64,000 nucleotides of DNA from assembly GCA_030247885.1 (NCBI GenBank), contig JAPDRO010000027.1, forward strand, positions 392,700-456,699, read 5' to 3'. The notes beneath the pieces are model-generated. The model saw only the letters and a list, made by a program, of their open reading frames with translations, was not told where the DNA came from and searched no databases. Positions 12,128 to 23,313 of the stretch are shown piece after piece; the first letter of the stretch is position 1, and each line of letters opens with the position of its first letter. This DNA comes from Taxawa tesnikishii (nom. ined.). Taxonomy: Eukaryota > Ascomycota > Dothideomycetes > Dothideales. A program made the translations under genes and the position numbers.

Positions 12128-14316
12128 ATGGCCGGCCACCCACTTCTAATCGCGGCAGTGTTCGCTTCCGCGCTGTTCGTCATCTACAACGTCTTCTTTG
12201 GTAAAAATTCCCCACAGCGGAAAGGCGCTCGGGTGCCGCCAGGACCACCGGGCAAACCTCTCATCGGGAATCTATTGGATATACCGCCATCGCACTCATG
12301 GCTGAAGTTCAAAGAGTGGGCGGACGAGTAAGTGACAATACTTTGAATGGATTCAGCATGCCAGCATTCCCAAAAGGCCTTCTGCTGAACATGCGCTTGT
12401 CCGATCGCCTTGCCCTCCTACACTGATATCTCTACGCGTCCACTCGCATAGAATTCCGTACAACACCTTCCTTACTACAGACTCCCAACCCGTCTGACCC
12501 TTGCGGTACCATAACGCTCTCCTACACCAAGATACAACGATCATTGTTGCGCTAATGCTCTGACTTCTCTAACACTTTCTGACGCAGGTACGGCCCGCTC
12601 TTCCGGCTCAACATCGCAGGACGCGAACACTACGTCGTGAGCACGGAAAAAGTAGCGAATGATCTGTTGAGGGAGAGGGAAATCTGTACTCGAGCCGCGA
12701 GCAGACTCCAGCGGCGGCAAAGCTTCTAGGAGGGGATTTGAGGCCGCTATTCTTGCCGTATAACGGTATGTGCAATTGCCCCCGGAGGACGCGAACGCGT
12801 GTATGCGACTGGGCGCGCGAGACGATGCTGGGTTAGATGCGATTGGCCGCGGGTGGGGAGGGGTTGGGAGAGCTTCTGCAGAGCCACGTACAATCTTGCC
12901 GGATGGCGGTCGAGATGCTTGCGATGAGGTGTTGATGGATGTCGCGCTCGCATACGCCTGCCGCGCGAAAAAAGAAATGACCAGAGGTCGCCGGAGCTTC
13001 TAACCCTTGTAACCCTGGGGCCACACGCACTGTATGCGATACTGACTCCCGCTTGCTAGACACCTGGCGCAAAGGCAGGAAGCTAATGCACCAGCTCACA
13101 ATGCCATCGGCTGCGACATCGTACCAACCGACGCAGATCCTCGAGTCCACACGCCTTTTGCACGATCTCCTGCACTCCCTAAGGACTACGAGCAGTGGTT
13201 TGAGCGCTACTCGTCCGGGCTCATTTTCCGCCTCGGGTTCGGGAAAACGATCAAGAACGAGGGCGTTGTGAGGCGCATTATGGATGTGAACCATAACCTC
13301 GAGAAGGTAGCGAGCCCGGGTGCATATCTGGTCGATACGTTTCCGAGCATGATGTATGTACCTGAATTCTTGGCGCCGTGGAAGAGGCAGTTGGGCGAGT
13401 TCCATAAGGAGGAATTGGGGCTGTTTAGGGAGTTGTTGCAGGACGTAAGGGAAGAGATGGAGAAGGGAACGGCGCCGCCGTGCTGGGAGCGCACGTTCAT
13501 TGAAGGGCAGGAGCAGTGGGGTTTGAGTACCGATCACGGCGCCTATGTCATCGGAACGTTGTTCGAGGCTGGCAGTGGCACGACAAGCGCGGCTATGTGC
13601 TCCTTCCTCCTCGCTATGGTGCTTCATCCGACCTGGCTGGCGAGACTGCACGACGAGGTGGATCGTGTCGTGGGACCGGACCGGATGCCGGAATTCGAAG
13701 ACATGCCGAATCTGCCTACGTGCCGCGCTGTTATCAAGGAGGTCCTGCGCTGGCACCCCGTCACCGCGGGCGGGCTCCCACACCAACTTATAAAAGACGA
13801 CGTGTACGAGAACTACTTCATCCCCGCAGGCACGAACATCCATCCGAATCAGTGGGCAATCCACAGAGAGCCGGAGCTGTATCCCGATCCCGAAGCGTTC
13901 AACCCGGAAAGGTGGCTGGATCCGAAATTCCCAACGTACAAGGAACCACTGAGCGTGTATCCTAACCTGCAGAACTTCAGCGCTTTCGGCTTCGGGAGAC
14001 GCATCTGTCCGGGCCAGAACATCGCGGAGCGCAGCTTGAACATCCTCACGGCGAGGATCGCATGGGGATGCGATATTCGGAAAGCGAAGGGTGAGGATGG
14101 CGCAGAGGTCGAGGTGCCGTTGTACGACTATGAAGTAAGTGATCTGATTCATAAGGAGGTGCGGGGATGGAGGTTGCTGACGAGAGTACAGCATGGTTTC
14201 AATACGAAACCGAAGTGGTTTCCTTTGAGCTGAAGCCGCGGAGCGAGGAGAAGACGAAGATCGTGAGGACAGCGCTGGATGAGCTGACTAGAAATGATCC
14301 GTTGGCCGGGCGCTAG
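12128..14316 (+). CDS. Cytochrome P450 monooxygenase (OrdA-like), frame broken at three points
   Basis: Microsomal P450: N-terminal membrane anchor at residues 3-24 (LLIAAVFASALFVIYNVFF), the proline hinge PPGPPGKPLIG, the I-helix oxygen-binding motif AGSGTT, the ExxR motif in KEVLRWHP, the PERF-type NPERW and the haem-binding loop FGFGRRICPG with the cysteine ligand. Introns lie at about 12,329-12,587, 12,765-13,059 and 14,132-14,190. The order resembles fungal OrdA-type oxidases of secondary metabolism; the substrate is unknown. Three single-base frame changes near 12,682 (G run), 13,178 (C run) and 14,227 break an otherwise well-conserved product. If the last one is real, the protein ends early at 14,233 instead of continuing about 28 residues to 14,316. 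Whether this is a recent pseudogene or sequencing error cannot be settled here. Confidence 0.8.
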
Positions 14317-14559
14317 AAGAGGTGGTATGCATGCAATTTCAGAATCGGCGGTCGCGACAGTGAAGAGAATATGGCATCATGTTTCCACTGCTAGTTGCCG
14401 GAGGGGTGAAGTCCAGGTTGTACGCGCACTCGAAGCTGCAGTACGTAGACTTCGACTCAGCGTTCTCTGCTCCGTTCTCCTTTCTTTTCGTGACTCGGTG
14501 AACTGTGCAAGGGCAGTACTGCAACTGCAAGGGTCAGAAGCGCGTTTACGTATTTGTTA

Positions 14560-17257
14560 TTACACTTCCTCGCTGTCATCCAAGCCCCTGCTCCGATTTC
14601 TCCTCATCAGTCGGTCCAACACCGTGACATGATCCTCCGCCTTCTTCACCCTGTGCTCAGTCGCGGTCTCCTCCTCGAACGCATCCGCCCTAGCTCGAAT
14701 ACGACTGGGCGCCTCCGCTTCACCTTTGTGATCCTCGACACCCTGATCTCGGACGCCCGCATCCTCACTGTTTCGCGCCGTTGCACTCTTCACGTTCTTG
14801 CTGTCAATCGACGTTGACTTCGACAACAAACTCCAATACTGATTGCCGCGCTGACGCTCCGCGATGCCCTCCTTCGCAGACAACGACATCGAGCTCGCCC
14901 TTGCCGTACTTTTAGCTCTTTCATCCATGCTCTCCTTTCCATCCTGATCCGCGGTCGCGACCGACCTGCCCTTGTCTCCAGTGAGGAAGAGAAAGGCTCG
15001 CTGGGGAATTGAGAGGCAGACGTAGACCTTGTGCTTCCAGAAGTGGTAGCCGCTGTCCGTATTCAGGGAGCCGATGAGGAGAAAGAAAGGAACGCATACG
15101 GCGCAGACCACAATCCCAAACATCCAGAAGTGGTGCTCTGTGGGCATGTTTGTCATCCCAAAGACGGACTGGAGTGGCGCAGTGTTAGAGGTGCGTTGTT
15201 TTTCTCTTCACATTGTGACAAGACAGGAGCATCTCGCATGCCAGTGCGAAGCTGAGATGGGGATTTACGTACCGTTACGAAGGTCAGGGGAAGGAAGAAG
15301 ATGTTTACCAGCGTGAGGACCTTGATGTTGTAGTTCTGCTGCACTGTGATCTCGGCCTGTTCCACACTCTTTCTGCTTTCAAGAACGCTAGTGCCGCTGA
15401 AGAGCTGGTCTCGCAAGCTCCGGATCTCGTGTCTGCGCTCGTTGTTCTCCCGAATCAGGGTCCTTAGGTTCCTGATCTCGGCCTCAAACTGTCGTTTCAG
15501 AGCTTGCATCCGCTTCTTCCAATACACACTCCGAGCGCTGGTTTCTTCAACTTGCGGCCAAATGGTTTTGTGCGTTCCGGTCCAGACGGATTCGGTAAAG
15601 GTGTCTTCGTAGGAGTCGACGAGGGCTTTTATGGAATCATTCATTGTGCCTAAGGTCTGATAGGCCCAGAAATAGCGTTTGGAATACGTGAATTCGTCGT
15701 CCTCGAAAAGAAGTTTTTCGCGAAGGGAGGGATCAAAGATGAACGTGGGTGGGGGCGTCACCATTTTCGTAATCCTGCATAAAACACTGCTGTCAGCTTT
15801 TGCGGATTCATACTCGGTCGTCTCATTCGAAAGTTTGGCATTGGTATGAGATCGCCAAGCTCTTCAGCAGGGTGGGCAATGCACGGATATTCAGTAACTA
15901 AATACACTGAATGTTCAGCGGAAAAAAGATGGTTCACTGAAAACCCAGCATATTCAGCTACTGAATATCCGTGCATTGCCCACCCTACTCTTCAATGAGA
16001 CCTGCGAGTGCAGCTCAGTCAAAAACTGCCAAGACTTGATACGTACCGTTTATATATAATCTCGTATCGCTTCTGCGCATCCTTGAATTCCGTCAAGAGT
16101 ACGTGGAGGAAAGCTTCGGGACCGTTAACATAATGCTTCGACGAATCGTGACCGTCGGTGCTACTCTGCCAGTCTGGATAAGCCTGCAGATTGATGACTT
16201 CCCACGAGGCCCATGGATCATACACATAGCCGTGCTTGGTTTTCGCCCTTCTGGCCGGGTTGCGGACTTTCTTGATTGGCTCGCCGGACAAGGATAAGGC
16301 GACGACGGAAGAGCAACGAGAGACGGGTATGTGGCCTTCGGAGGCTTCGAGCTGCTTGTCTGCGAGCTGCCATGACATTGGAACGCATTCATCGCCCACG
16401 ATTGTGTAATACTCGAAATTGAAGACGAAAGAACGCTGCCTACGGGGATCTTCGTGGAATGAGCGGTCCATGTCGGCCTGTTTCGATCAGCTCGAGGCGG
16501 CCAGGTCAAGCTCACGTGTGCTCACAGAAGATGCTTCAGATTCCACCAGGTGCTTGAACAGGTCGTCCATGTCGAAAGCAGAATTGTACGTGTGATGCAA
16601 AGCCGCAAACATGATCTTGCTCGGCTCGCGAGCAATGGTGATCCGTCCAACAGCTTTCCGCTCCTTATTGGGATCGTTATTCAAGTCCTTGAATGTATGC
16701 CAGATGGCCATCTCTTTCCCTATCCCTCTTCTGCCACGAAGAGTATGGAGCTCTACCGGCAACGGGGCCCCATCACTGCCAACATCGAAGACCTGGAATT
16801 GAGAGTACTCTGTCGTCTTGTCCGTAGAATCGTTCGGACCGGGGAACGTCCATGGTCCGGATTCCACGTCACCAAGGATCTTGCGGCCGTATTCGTCGAA
16901 CTTGTAGCTCTTAATGTGCTTCTGCAAGTCGCCGAGCTCACAGGACCGCGCGGGAAGCGGAGTTTGAACATACAGGGATAGATCACTCTCGTCATCGCTG
17001 TCGTCGCTTATTGATAGTGTTGATTTCAAGGGATACGACTGCTTGCGTCGAGAGTCGGTGTCGCGTTTGCGTGAGTCGCTTTCGGAGAAGACAAGAGAAG
17101 GCTGGGAGGCAGATCGCGGCGAGGAAGGTCCATAATGAGGTTCTGGTAGCGAAGGCAGCACAAATGTCTGACCTAATGCCTCTTGAAACTGTCTGAGAGT
17201 GTCTTCGTAAGCGCGTCGCCGCGCGTCAAGCTGCTTGATAAGATCGTCTGCATTCAT
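14560..17257 (-). CDS. CorA-like membrane protein with GMTN motif
   Basis: Fungal CorA-like family (Mg2+/metal-ion transporter fold). Start MNADDLIKQLDARRRAYEDT at 17257; an upstream in-frame ATG would add 88 unlikely residues. A long soluble part is followed by a coiled-coil stretch (RMQALKRQFEAEIRNLRTLI) and two C-terminal membrane spans: VLTLVNIFFLPLTFVT, then after the loop FWMFGIVVCAVCVPFFLLIG. The CorA signature GMN between them is GMTN (SVFGMTNM), frequent in fungal CorA-like proteins that may not be true Mg2+ channels. A Ser/Lys/Glu-rich tail of about 140 residues follows. Introns: near 16,480; about 15,780-16,048 (unusually long because it holds a 118-bp palindromic element); and about 15,160-15,270, whose splice falls exactly between T-F-V-T and S-V-F-G-M. 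The function in this fungus is not shown by the context. Confidence 0.8.
15869..15986. mobile_element. 118-bp palindromic MITE-like element in an intron
   Basis: The ends are perfect inverted repeats of 28 bp, starting AGGGTGGGCAATGCACGG at 15,869 and its complement ending at 15,986; pairing continues with one or two mismatches to about 36 bp. The 45-bp centre is A-rich and repeats ACTGAA/TTCAG several times. It lies wholly inside the longest intron of the CorA-like gene. No transposase is encoded. A similar CTCTTCA heptamer lies near each edge but is not immediately adjacent on the left, so the target duplication is uncertain. Confidence 0.75.
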
Positions 17258-17880
17258 CTGAGAATTGCTTCGCAGGAATACAATTCGGGGGTTGGAGGAC
17301 AGTAGAGATTGTTGTTGTCCTACGCAAGTTTCATTGGCTTTTCTATAGTATAACACGAACAGCAGGCAATCAGGACGAGAGGCCGGAAAGGATAGGGCAT
17401 GAAATGGGAAGACAATGAACGCGTAGGTCGGCAGTTTTGTGGAAGAGACCAACACGCATATTAAAGCGGTGTGTATCTCGGCGTCTGGTTTCGCTTCTGC
17501 TAGTGATCCCTTAGTATGCATCCTGATCGCAAGGCGTCCAATCCTTCGATGGTGCGGCGAAGGATATAGCGGCTCAAGACTCGAGCATGAGGGGTTCTAA
17601 TTCGGGTTCGGAGAAGGAGAAACTCCGGCGCAGCTTGCCCTGCTCACGGCAGATACCTTTCGCGGAATACGACGAGGATTTAGATCCTTCAATTAGTTGT
17701 TGAATTCCTTGTTTACTATTCTGAAAGGACTTAAGGTACTCGATGAGTTTCTTGAGGGTGTGACTGGTCAGTTGGCCTCTGGCCGTGGTAATGCATACAA
17801 CGAACAACCTTTCATGTTTCGCTTTCGCTTAGCGTTCATGGTCTGCAGCAAGCGAGCGATAAGATAAGATGCGGAGTACG
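17258..17880. other. Intergenic, no recognised gene
   Basis: Between the CorA-like gene start and the HET relic. A 77-codon minus frame (17,574-17,807) is serine-rich and has no family match that I recognise. Confidence 0.45.
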
Positions 17881-17889
17881 CCGCCTTTT

Positions 17890-19642
17890 GTAACATGCGG
17901 AGCCTCCAGAAAGGCCAAATCCGCCTTCACATCCCTTTCCAGACGAGACCTCCGAAGCTCCTGTGTGCTGCTTGATGCGTACAGCGGACCTTGCTGGGGA
18001 GAATGAGTATGCTGCCGTGGCATATATATGGGGCGAGCAGAAACGGAATCATACAATCGAGTGCGACGGCGCTATGATCATGGTCACTAAACGCTGCGCG
18101 GATGTTCTCCGCACCCTCCGAAACAAAGACTACGAACAGGAGGTCTGGATCGACCAGCTGTGCATTCACCAAGGCGACAAGAAGGAAAAGGAGGAGCAAG
18201 TGCTGATGATGTTTGAGATCTATTCGTCAGCACGCGTCGTTTTAGTCTGGCTACGAGGCGAACTCGAACAAAAAGTCTCCGAAATATGCCAAAGTCATCA
18301 AGAAGTCCAGGAGCAGGATGAATCGGGAGACATTGTCCCGAAGTATATAACCACTCTTGAGATCGAGCCCCAAGGTCCCGGCGGTCCGCGTATAATTCTG
18401 AATTTCTCGGGCCAACATCCCAGGAACAGCTTGCTTGGATCTCTCAGATCCATCATGCAAGCGTTAGCGCAAGGTGTCCAACATCGGAAACAGTCACAGG
18501 ACCTCCAATTTGTCTCGTCTACGCAGTACGCTCACTCATGACTCTTATCGGAGATGTTCCGCCACCAGATTACACATGAGAAGCGCAGGAGGTGTCCTTA
18601 AGTTACAACCAGTGGTTCGTACGGAAGGGCCATGGCGCAGAAATACTTTTCACCAGGAGCTATGATGATTTCGTGCCAGATATCGTGCCATCGTGATGCT
18701 TGAGATGGTCCAAATCTTTTTCTGCTCCCAGTATGCGGTTTTCCCCGACGCGTGGTGGCAAAACTGCTTGCCCACGAACAAGCTGCATCACAACGCTTGA
18801 GACACGTGCATTCAGACTACAAGAGCAGGCTCAAACATGCTAACGGCCTGACTGGGCTCGCAGACACCAACCCTCTACACCTCCACATCCTCGGCTTTGC
18901 TGTTGATGGAATCATCGAGATCCTGCCGCATCCTTTTAACCTCAACCACGCATGCCAATTTCTCAAAAATGCACGCCGACATAGGACTCCGGAGGTTGAC
19001 GCAAGAATTGCAAGGAGGGCGTATTGCCTCAACGACTCTCCCAACTTCTCACTCGAAACTTTCGCCACGTTCATAGTCCAGGCGTTGCTGGAACATGCGG
19101 AACACGAAGGACAAGCCCCGCTAGATGCGTTTGTGGAGCTGACGCTACAAAAACCCAAAGAGGAGCGCATCCATCCAGCCTTTGCCGCACTTGAGCGGCC
19201 AGGTCTTGACCCCGAAGACAGCGATAGAGACAGCTCACTTGATCTGATGGCTAGCCGATCGCAAGCCTTCTACGCCAAACTCGCAGCAGCAGGTCTATCC
19301 GCATTGTTTCAGCGCCACCAAGCACTGTGCATTACCAAGAATGGCTTCACGGGGGTAGTACCAGGGCATACCTAAGTTCGTGACGTCGTCACTAATCTAG
19401 CAGACTCGAAAGCTTTCTTCGTGCTTCGGAAGCAGCAACCTGACGCACGATATTTGCTTGTCTTGTTGGATCGGCGCATCTCATTACACTTTTCGAGGAT
19501 CATGGGCGAGAGCTCGAAGCGAGCACGCAGACGCAGCTCTTCGTCATTGCCTGAGCTTGAAGATGTCGTTGGATTGGATCTCTATGACCTGGCTCGTTCG
19601 GATTGCATGATAGGAAGGATTGCATCTACTCTTCAAGGGTAG
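17890..19642 (+). pseudogene. Heterokaryon-incompatibility (HET) domain gene, decayed
   Basis: The HET domain is clear at 17,963-18,260: NEYAAVAYIWGEQ, then TKRCADVLRTLR and EVWIDQLCIHQ, then MMFEIYSSARVVLVWL, which are the three conserved blocks of PF06985. Downstream, in other frames, are SYNQWFVRKG (the conserved W-F-x-R tryptophan block, 18,605) and a long C-terminal part (18,752-19,375) ending NGFTGVVPGHT, with ALLVLL-like remnants to 19,642. The reading frame is lost at several places (before 17,963, at 18,541, about 18,660-18,750 and 19,375), too many for a few introns. HET proteins trigger programmed cell death on fusion with incompatible strains; this copy is presumably inactive. Confidence 0.75.
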
Positions 19643-20669
19643 CAGTATAGATCAGGTTTGAGAACACACCCCGTCTGCTACCAAGCTAGTATATCTACGT
19701 ACTTATATACGAGCCGTGATCCCTACTGGAGGTGGTATTACCGGCGATGTTCACGGTGCACATGCCCTCTATCCGGCTGTTTCCCGGTTGGTGCGGCTCA
19801 TTGTGCGTGTTGTCAACTATCGTCTGAACATCCTCCAAACTACACGTATGTTAACCCGCTGCCGCACCTCGCCGTCACCGCCCGTCGTCGTTGCGCGTAC
19901 CACATCGCTGTCGCACGCATGCTACCTTGCTATGCGCATCTCGTGCTTCGAACGTGTGTACGCCACGATTCTCGATGCGATACGGTAACCCTGCACCTTT
20001 GTGCACAAGGGTCGATAGGTAGTCATGCGATGTGCATTATGAAGTGTACTGGATATCTATAGGATAGCGTGCAGAATACTAATGGATCCATCACCTCACT
20101 CTAATGAATTGGTATGATAGGCACTCCGGATCCGGATCGGTTCAGTCCGATAATACCCTTGCTTAAACTGGAGTCGAAGGAATCCGAGGATTCGGGCCTC
20201 TGGGCGAAGTATTGTTGTTGCCTTCATACCGTTATGCACGGTCGACGTCACCACTGCGAGTCTAGAGGTACTGGAACGCGAAGCGTTTGCAATGCATGTT
20301 GAACACGATTCGTCTCTATTCGACAAAAAGAAAACTGGTTCTGCAGTCGAGACTTGCGCGAGCTTCGGGAAAGCGACAGCCTAGCCAGAATCTGGATAAA
20401 AGGAAACACCCCTTCAACGCCGCTCCGATTGCCCCAATCGTGATCCCGTTACAACCTTTGTGAACTCCTTCGAATGCTTGAAAGAAAAAAAAACGGTAGT
20501 CCCAAAGGACCCCGATGCCCTCAGTTGTGATGTATGAACACGGGTCCGGTCTTGGTCAAGAAGAAGATATGGCCTGGAATAGCAAATGTAATCAGCCACA
20601 ACAGCCTCGATGGTGGTGGGTTGTCTCTGTTCAAGAACATACCATTCGAAACGTTTTTCGGTCAATCGA
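19643..20669. other. No recognisable gene
   Basis: Short open frames only. Nothing here resembles a known protein, RNA gene or transposon. Confidence 0.45.
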
Positions 20670-20963
20670 TCAGTGACCCGTGAGCTCCTGCTTCTTCTTA
20701 ACGAGGAAGCGGAACGGACTCCCCTGCAGATCCTCGCGCACGATCTCCGCACCCAGACCCCTGGAGAAAAGCCTCGCTGTAACGGGTGAGCTTCACGAAT
20801 GGTAGTGCGGTAGGGTCCAGGCTCAGGTTCGTACCTCGCTTGTCGTATGTAGATGTCACGTTCATCTCGTTCCGGCCTACTGCGTTGATGAAGAGGCCGA
20901 TGAAGGGGACTGTCAGAAGTGTGACGCCGAGGGGCGGCTGAAGAATGCACGGACGGCAGACAT
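20670..20963 (-). CDS. Small conserved-looking membrane protein, unknown function
   Basis: Read from the ATG at 20,963 (MSAVRAFFSRP), a one-base gap in a CCCC run near 20,932 leads into a strongly protein-like segment with a hydrophobic span (LGVTLLTVPFIGLFINAVGR) and a polar stretch with SLDPTALPFVKLTRYSEAF. A second shift near 20,760, in a GGGG run, leads to the C-terminus GAEIVREDLQGSPFRFLV, ending at 20,670. The resulting product is about 97 residues with one membrane span near the N-terminus. The patterning (hydrophobic span, then amphipathic basic tail) suggests a real small fungal protein, perhaps of mitochondrion or ER, but I do not recognise a named family. The two shifts match the homopolymer errors elsewhere in the window. 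An unrelated 178-codon open frame on the same strand overlaps it and is probably a shadow. Confidence 0.5.
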
Positions 20964-22174
20964 TGTTGTGAGTGGTTTTCAGGGGCAGTGGTTTTCGGGC
21001 TGGGGTTCGGCCTTTGGTGGTGATGTAGTGATGTGATGGTCGTAGGTTGGTTGTGTGATGAGCTGTCGTGGTACTTGCCTGGTGGGTATCACTGGTGGGG
21101 AGCTTACAGGGTTCATATACTACTGTCCTACATCGTTATTCTCCGTCCCGGGGGGAGACTATAGGAAGGAGATCCGCGCGTGGTGGAAGCAATCTCCTGC
21201 GTGCGGCGAAGAGCGAGTCGCGAGTATGGGCTGCCATCATGCCAGTTGCGTGACAATGTCAGCCTTTGCCACCATTCCGCTTGCCCGGAAAGTCGCGCAA
21301 AGGCAACTTGTAGGGTTGGTGGGCGTTCGAGAACATGGCTGCAAGTCGCGTCTTACAACGGAGCGAGAGGGTCTGGAGAGGTGTGGTGAGAGCGCGAGAC
21401 CAAGATCATGAGAGAGGTGGTCTGTGCGGGCTCGGTACGGCTGCTAAGGCGACGTCCGATGGGAGAATTCGGCCGATTTTACCGGCCATCGTTGTCGACT
21501 CGAGGATCAGATAAGATGCGATCTGGTAACGCCTATCGTTTACAATTTGCGCAGGACACATCTCATGGAATCTTCATGTGGGACTAGATCTGGCTGTTGC
21601 TATACGGTGTCAAGCTTGCCTATGATGTCCCGTAATCTGTTGGTTGGCAAGTAACGATGTTTGATGTGATGTGAGTGTCGGTGAATCTTGTAACATGTAA
21701 CATGCCTGCAACCAGCTCCCGTACGTGACGATATTTTCCACGCAGCCAGTACAATAGAAAGAAAAAACAGAAAGGGGCAGAAGCTACTGTATTTGCCATG
21801 ACGAAAACACCCTCTACATAAATCCATGGTATCATCAGAGCAAGAAGCGTTAACACCTGACTAGCCTTGAGCCACCAGTAAAAAAATCAGTCGTGATGAG
21901 CGCTTTGAGGGGTTCTGAGCAAGCCTGCTTGCCCGCGGAAATCCGTTCGAACGCTCCGTAGAATCTTCGCATCGGGGCCATGTTCACTGCCCGTCACCGC
22001 GATGGAATGGTTTGGACGCACAGTAAAGGTAAGTACACCGGTTGCGAACATGGTGCCAACGAGCCGTTGCTATGCCCGATGGAGGTATGCACATCTTGGT
22101 GGGTATGACTTCTAACCCTACGTGCGAGCGCAATGCGCGCCCAGTCGCATAGCAGAGCTAACCATGCAAGCCCT
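20964..22174. other. No recognisable gene
   Basis: About 1.2 kb with only short open frames on both strands. The first 120 bp upstream of 20,963 presumably hold the promoter of the small membrane protein. No repeat or RNA structure stands out. Confidence 0.45.
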
Positions 22175-23313
22175 TTACACACCCGGATGCATGCTCATAT
22201 TCGGATCGGCGGACTTGTTGTTCAAGCCCCTGGTGCGCACGACGTGCAAAGCTGCCATGACGGTCGTGGCGGTGAAGAGGACCCTATGAATTTGCGTGTC
22301 AGCATGTTTCGGCGCCAGTCGTATCTACGCAGTCATGTCTTCGAGAACTATTGATAATCCGTATATCCATCTGGAGTTCGTATCGGCGCGGGGACGCGAC
22401 TGGCATCGCGCGCATCGTGCGGGCACCCAATTGTGTGCAGAGGAGTCGACGAAAGAGACAAACAAACAAACAAACAAACGGAGAACAGGAACTCACCACT
22501 CGAAGGCGGCAAATACCGCCGCCGCCTTGGCCGCATTACAAACATGACCATAGCACACCCGATCGCTCAGGAATACGGCCAGGGCGATGAATCCTGCGAA
22601 CCAGAAGAGCATTGTCAGGGACTCGACCTGTGGAGAGGAGGGGTTAGCGTCCGTCAAGTCCGTGGCGTCCGTCGCGTAGCGATCAGGACAGAAAGAGAGG
22701 ATAGGGAGAAAGGATAGAGAAAAAGGGGAAGTGGGAGGGAAAGTGTGACAGAAGCAGGAGGGTCATGGTAAGCGCGTTAGGAGAATGCGTATCGACCACA
22801 ATGCGATGGTAATTTCACTCGATCTGAACTTGCACGGCGCTCAGGCGCCCAACAGAAGCAAAGCATTACCGCGCGCACAGGAGCCATTGGTATGCGCGAT
22901 AGGAATATGCACCGAATTGCATTGTACAGATACGAGCGCGATACAGTGTAGAAGAGATATCCAACTTACCCCCAACACGACGAACTTATGCGCCCAAATC
23001 GGATTCGAGGAGCCAGACGTGGCCAGGCGAGGGGCAAACATCAGGTACCCGAGCGCGAGGAGAGACCAGAGGGAGCTGAAGAGCAGGAAGTTGATCTGCG
23101 AGGGCGAGAAGGCGTAGTAGTAGTGTGACCACCAGTGGATCACTGGAGCATGTTAGCGAGTTTTCGGACCCGTTTGCCATGCAACTTGCGCGGGTAGTAG
23201 TGTTATCATGAAGCGCACTCGGGGCGAGACATACCATAAGCGGTCAAACCGAGTGTTATGACTGCGAGAACGGCTTGCGCGATGCGCAGTGGGAGGGCAA
23301 AGTTGAATGCCAT
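22175..23313 (-). CDS. MARVEL-domain four-span membrane protein
   Basis: Four exons give a protein of about 170 residues with four membrane spans, the MARVEL layout. Exon 1 (from ATG at 23,313) codes MAFNFALPLRIAQAVLAVIT plus LGLTAYG; exon 2 starts VIHWWSHYYYAFSP and holds span 2 (INFLLFSSLWSLLALGYLMF) and the start of span 3; exon 3 has VESLTMLFWFAGFIALAVFL and the small-residue run CNAAKAAAVFAAFEW; exon 4 has VLFTATTVMAAL and a short hydrophilic end. All splices are GT-AG and keep the frame. The intron at about 22,640-22,975 is long and holds a pyrimidine-rich tract; the next has a (GTTT)n run. Such proteins organise plasma-membrane microdomains or vesicle traffic in fungi. The frame is intact. 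Confidence 0.8.
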
